64,000 bases of DNA from Phlyctochytrium arcticum (lineage: Eukaryota > Chytridiomycota > Chytridiomycetes > Chytridiales > Chytridiaceae). A program made the translations under genes and the position numbers. The notes below the pieces were generated by a model. That model made no database searches. It had not been told where the DNA came from and saw only the letters and a list, made by a program, of their open reading frames with translations. Positions 63,978 to 64,000 of the stretch are shown here, in pieces. Each line of letters opens with the position of its first letter. The stretch's first letter is position 1. The stretch covers positions 248,001 through 312,000 of the forward strand of contig JAHLKI010000002.1 of NCBI GenBank assembly GCA_025602905.1, read 5' to 3'.

Positions 63978-64000
63978 CTAGCAATCAGTTGTAAGCATCA

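Overview
This is a piece of nuclear DNA from a fungus with gene-dense, intron-rich chromosomes. Genes lie on both strands, and most have several short introns (about 42-75 bases, GT-AG, one GC-AG). All tRNAs are of the eukaryotic nuclear type. The gene set is core eukaryotic: replication (ORC4, POLD3, RTF2), transcription and chromatin (XPD/Rad3, SPT16, ELP3), mitochondrial import (TIM22, ZIM17), secretion (GOT1, TRAPPC12), RNase P (POP5), ubiquitin (UBC13) and leucine breakdown (MCC beta). A centrin-3 type centrin, CRIPT, TRAPPC12 and two class C 7TM receptors point to an early-diverging, probably zoosporic (chytrid-like) fungus. The lineage is inference.

Layout. 1-5.1 kb: 3' part of ORC4 running off the left edge, a START-domain membrane protein, RTF2 and CRIPT. 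5.5-8 kb: a SLC35B4/Yea4-type nucleotide-sugar transporter and tRNA-Phe. 8.1-14.5 kb: XPD (18 exons), TIM22, ELP3. 14.7-18.6 kb: an orphan membrane protein, POP5, POLD3. 18.6-19.7 kb: only a weak small-gene candidate. 19.7-30.7 kb: an NDR/Cbk1 kinase, a large orphan protein, centrin, ZIM17, a small single-TM orphan and an alpha-arrestin. 32.8-43.4 kb: two divergently transcribed, paralogous chimeric receptors. 45.7-53.5 kb: UBC13, TRAPPC12, GOT1, SPT16. 54-64 kb: tRNA-Ala, a SAP-domain protein, two identical tRNA-Leu genes facing each other, and most of the MCC beta subunit, whose 5' end lies past the right edge.

The most unusual locus is 32.8-43.4 kb. Each of the two genes encodes a signal peptide, a long repetitive ectodomain that looks like a right-handed beta-helix, one EGF-like Cys cluster, a short alpha/beta linker module, a class C (GABA-B-like) seven-helix domain and a PH-like cytoplasmic tail. 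Neither has the Venus-flytrap ligand domain usual for class C receptors. They share a 661-base intergenic region with two direct copies of a ~142-base repeat. An alpha-arrestin gene with a PPxY motif is the next gene beyond one of them.

Two genes (the SLC35B4-type transporter and the minus-strand receptor) need a one-base change in a six-A run to stay in frame. Both sites are homopolymers, so sequencing error is the simplest explanation, but a real frameshift cannot be excluded from the sequence alone. Exon limits were derived by hand from frame continuity, splice signals and family alignment from memory; no search was run.
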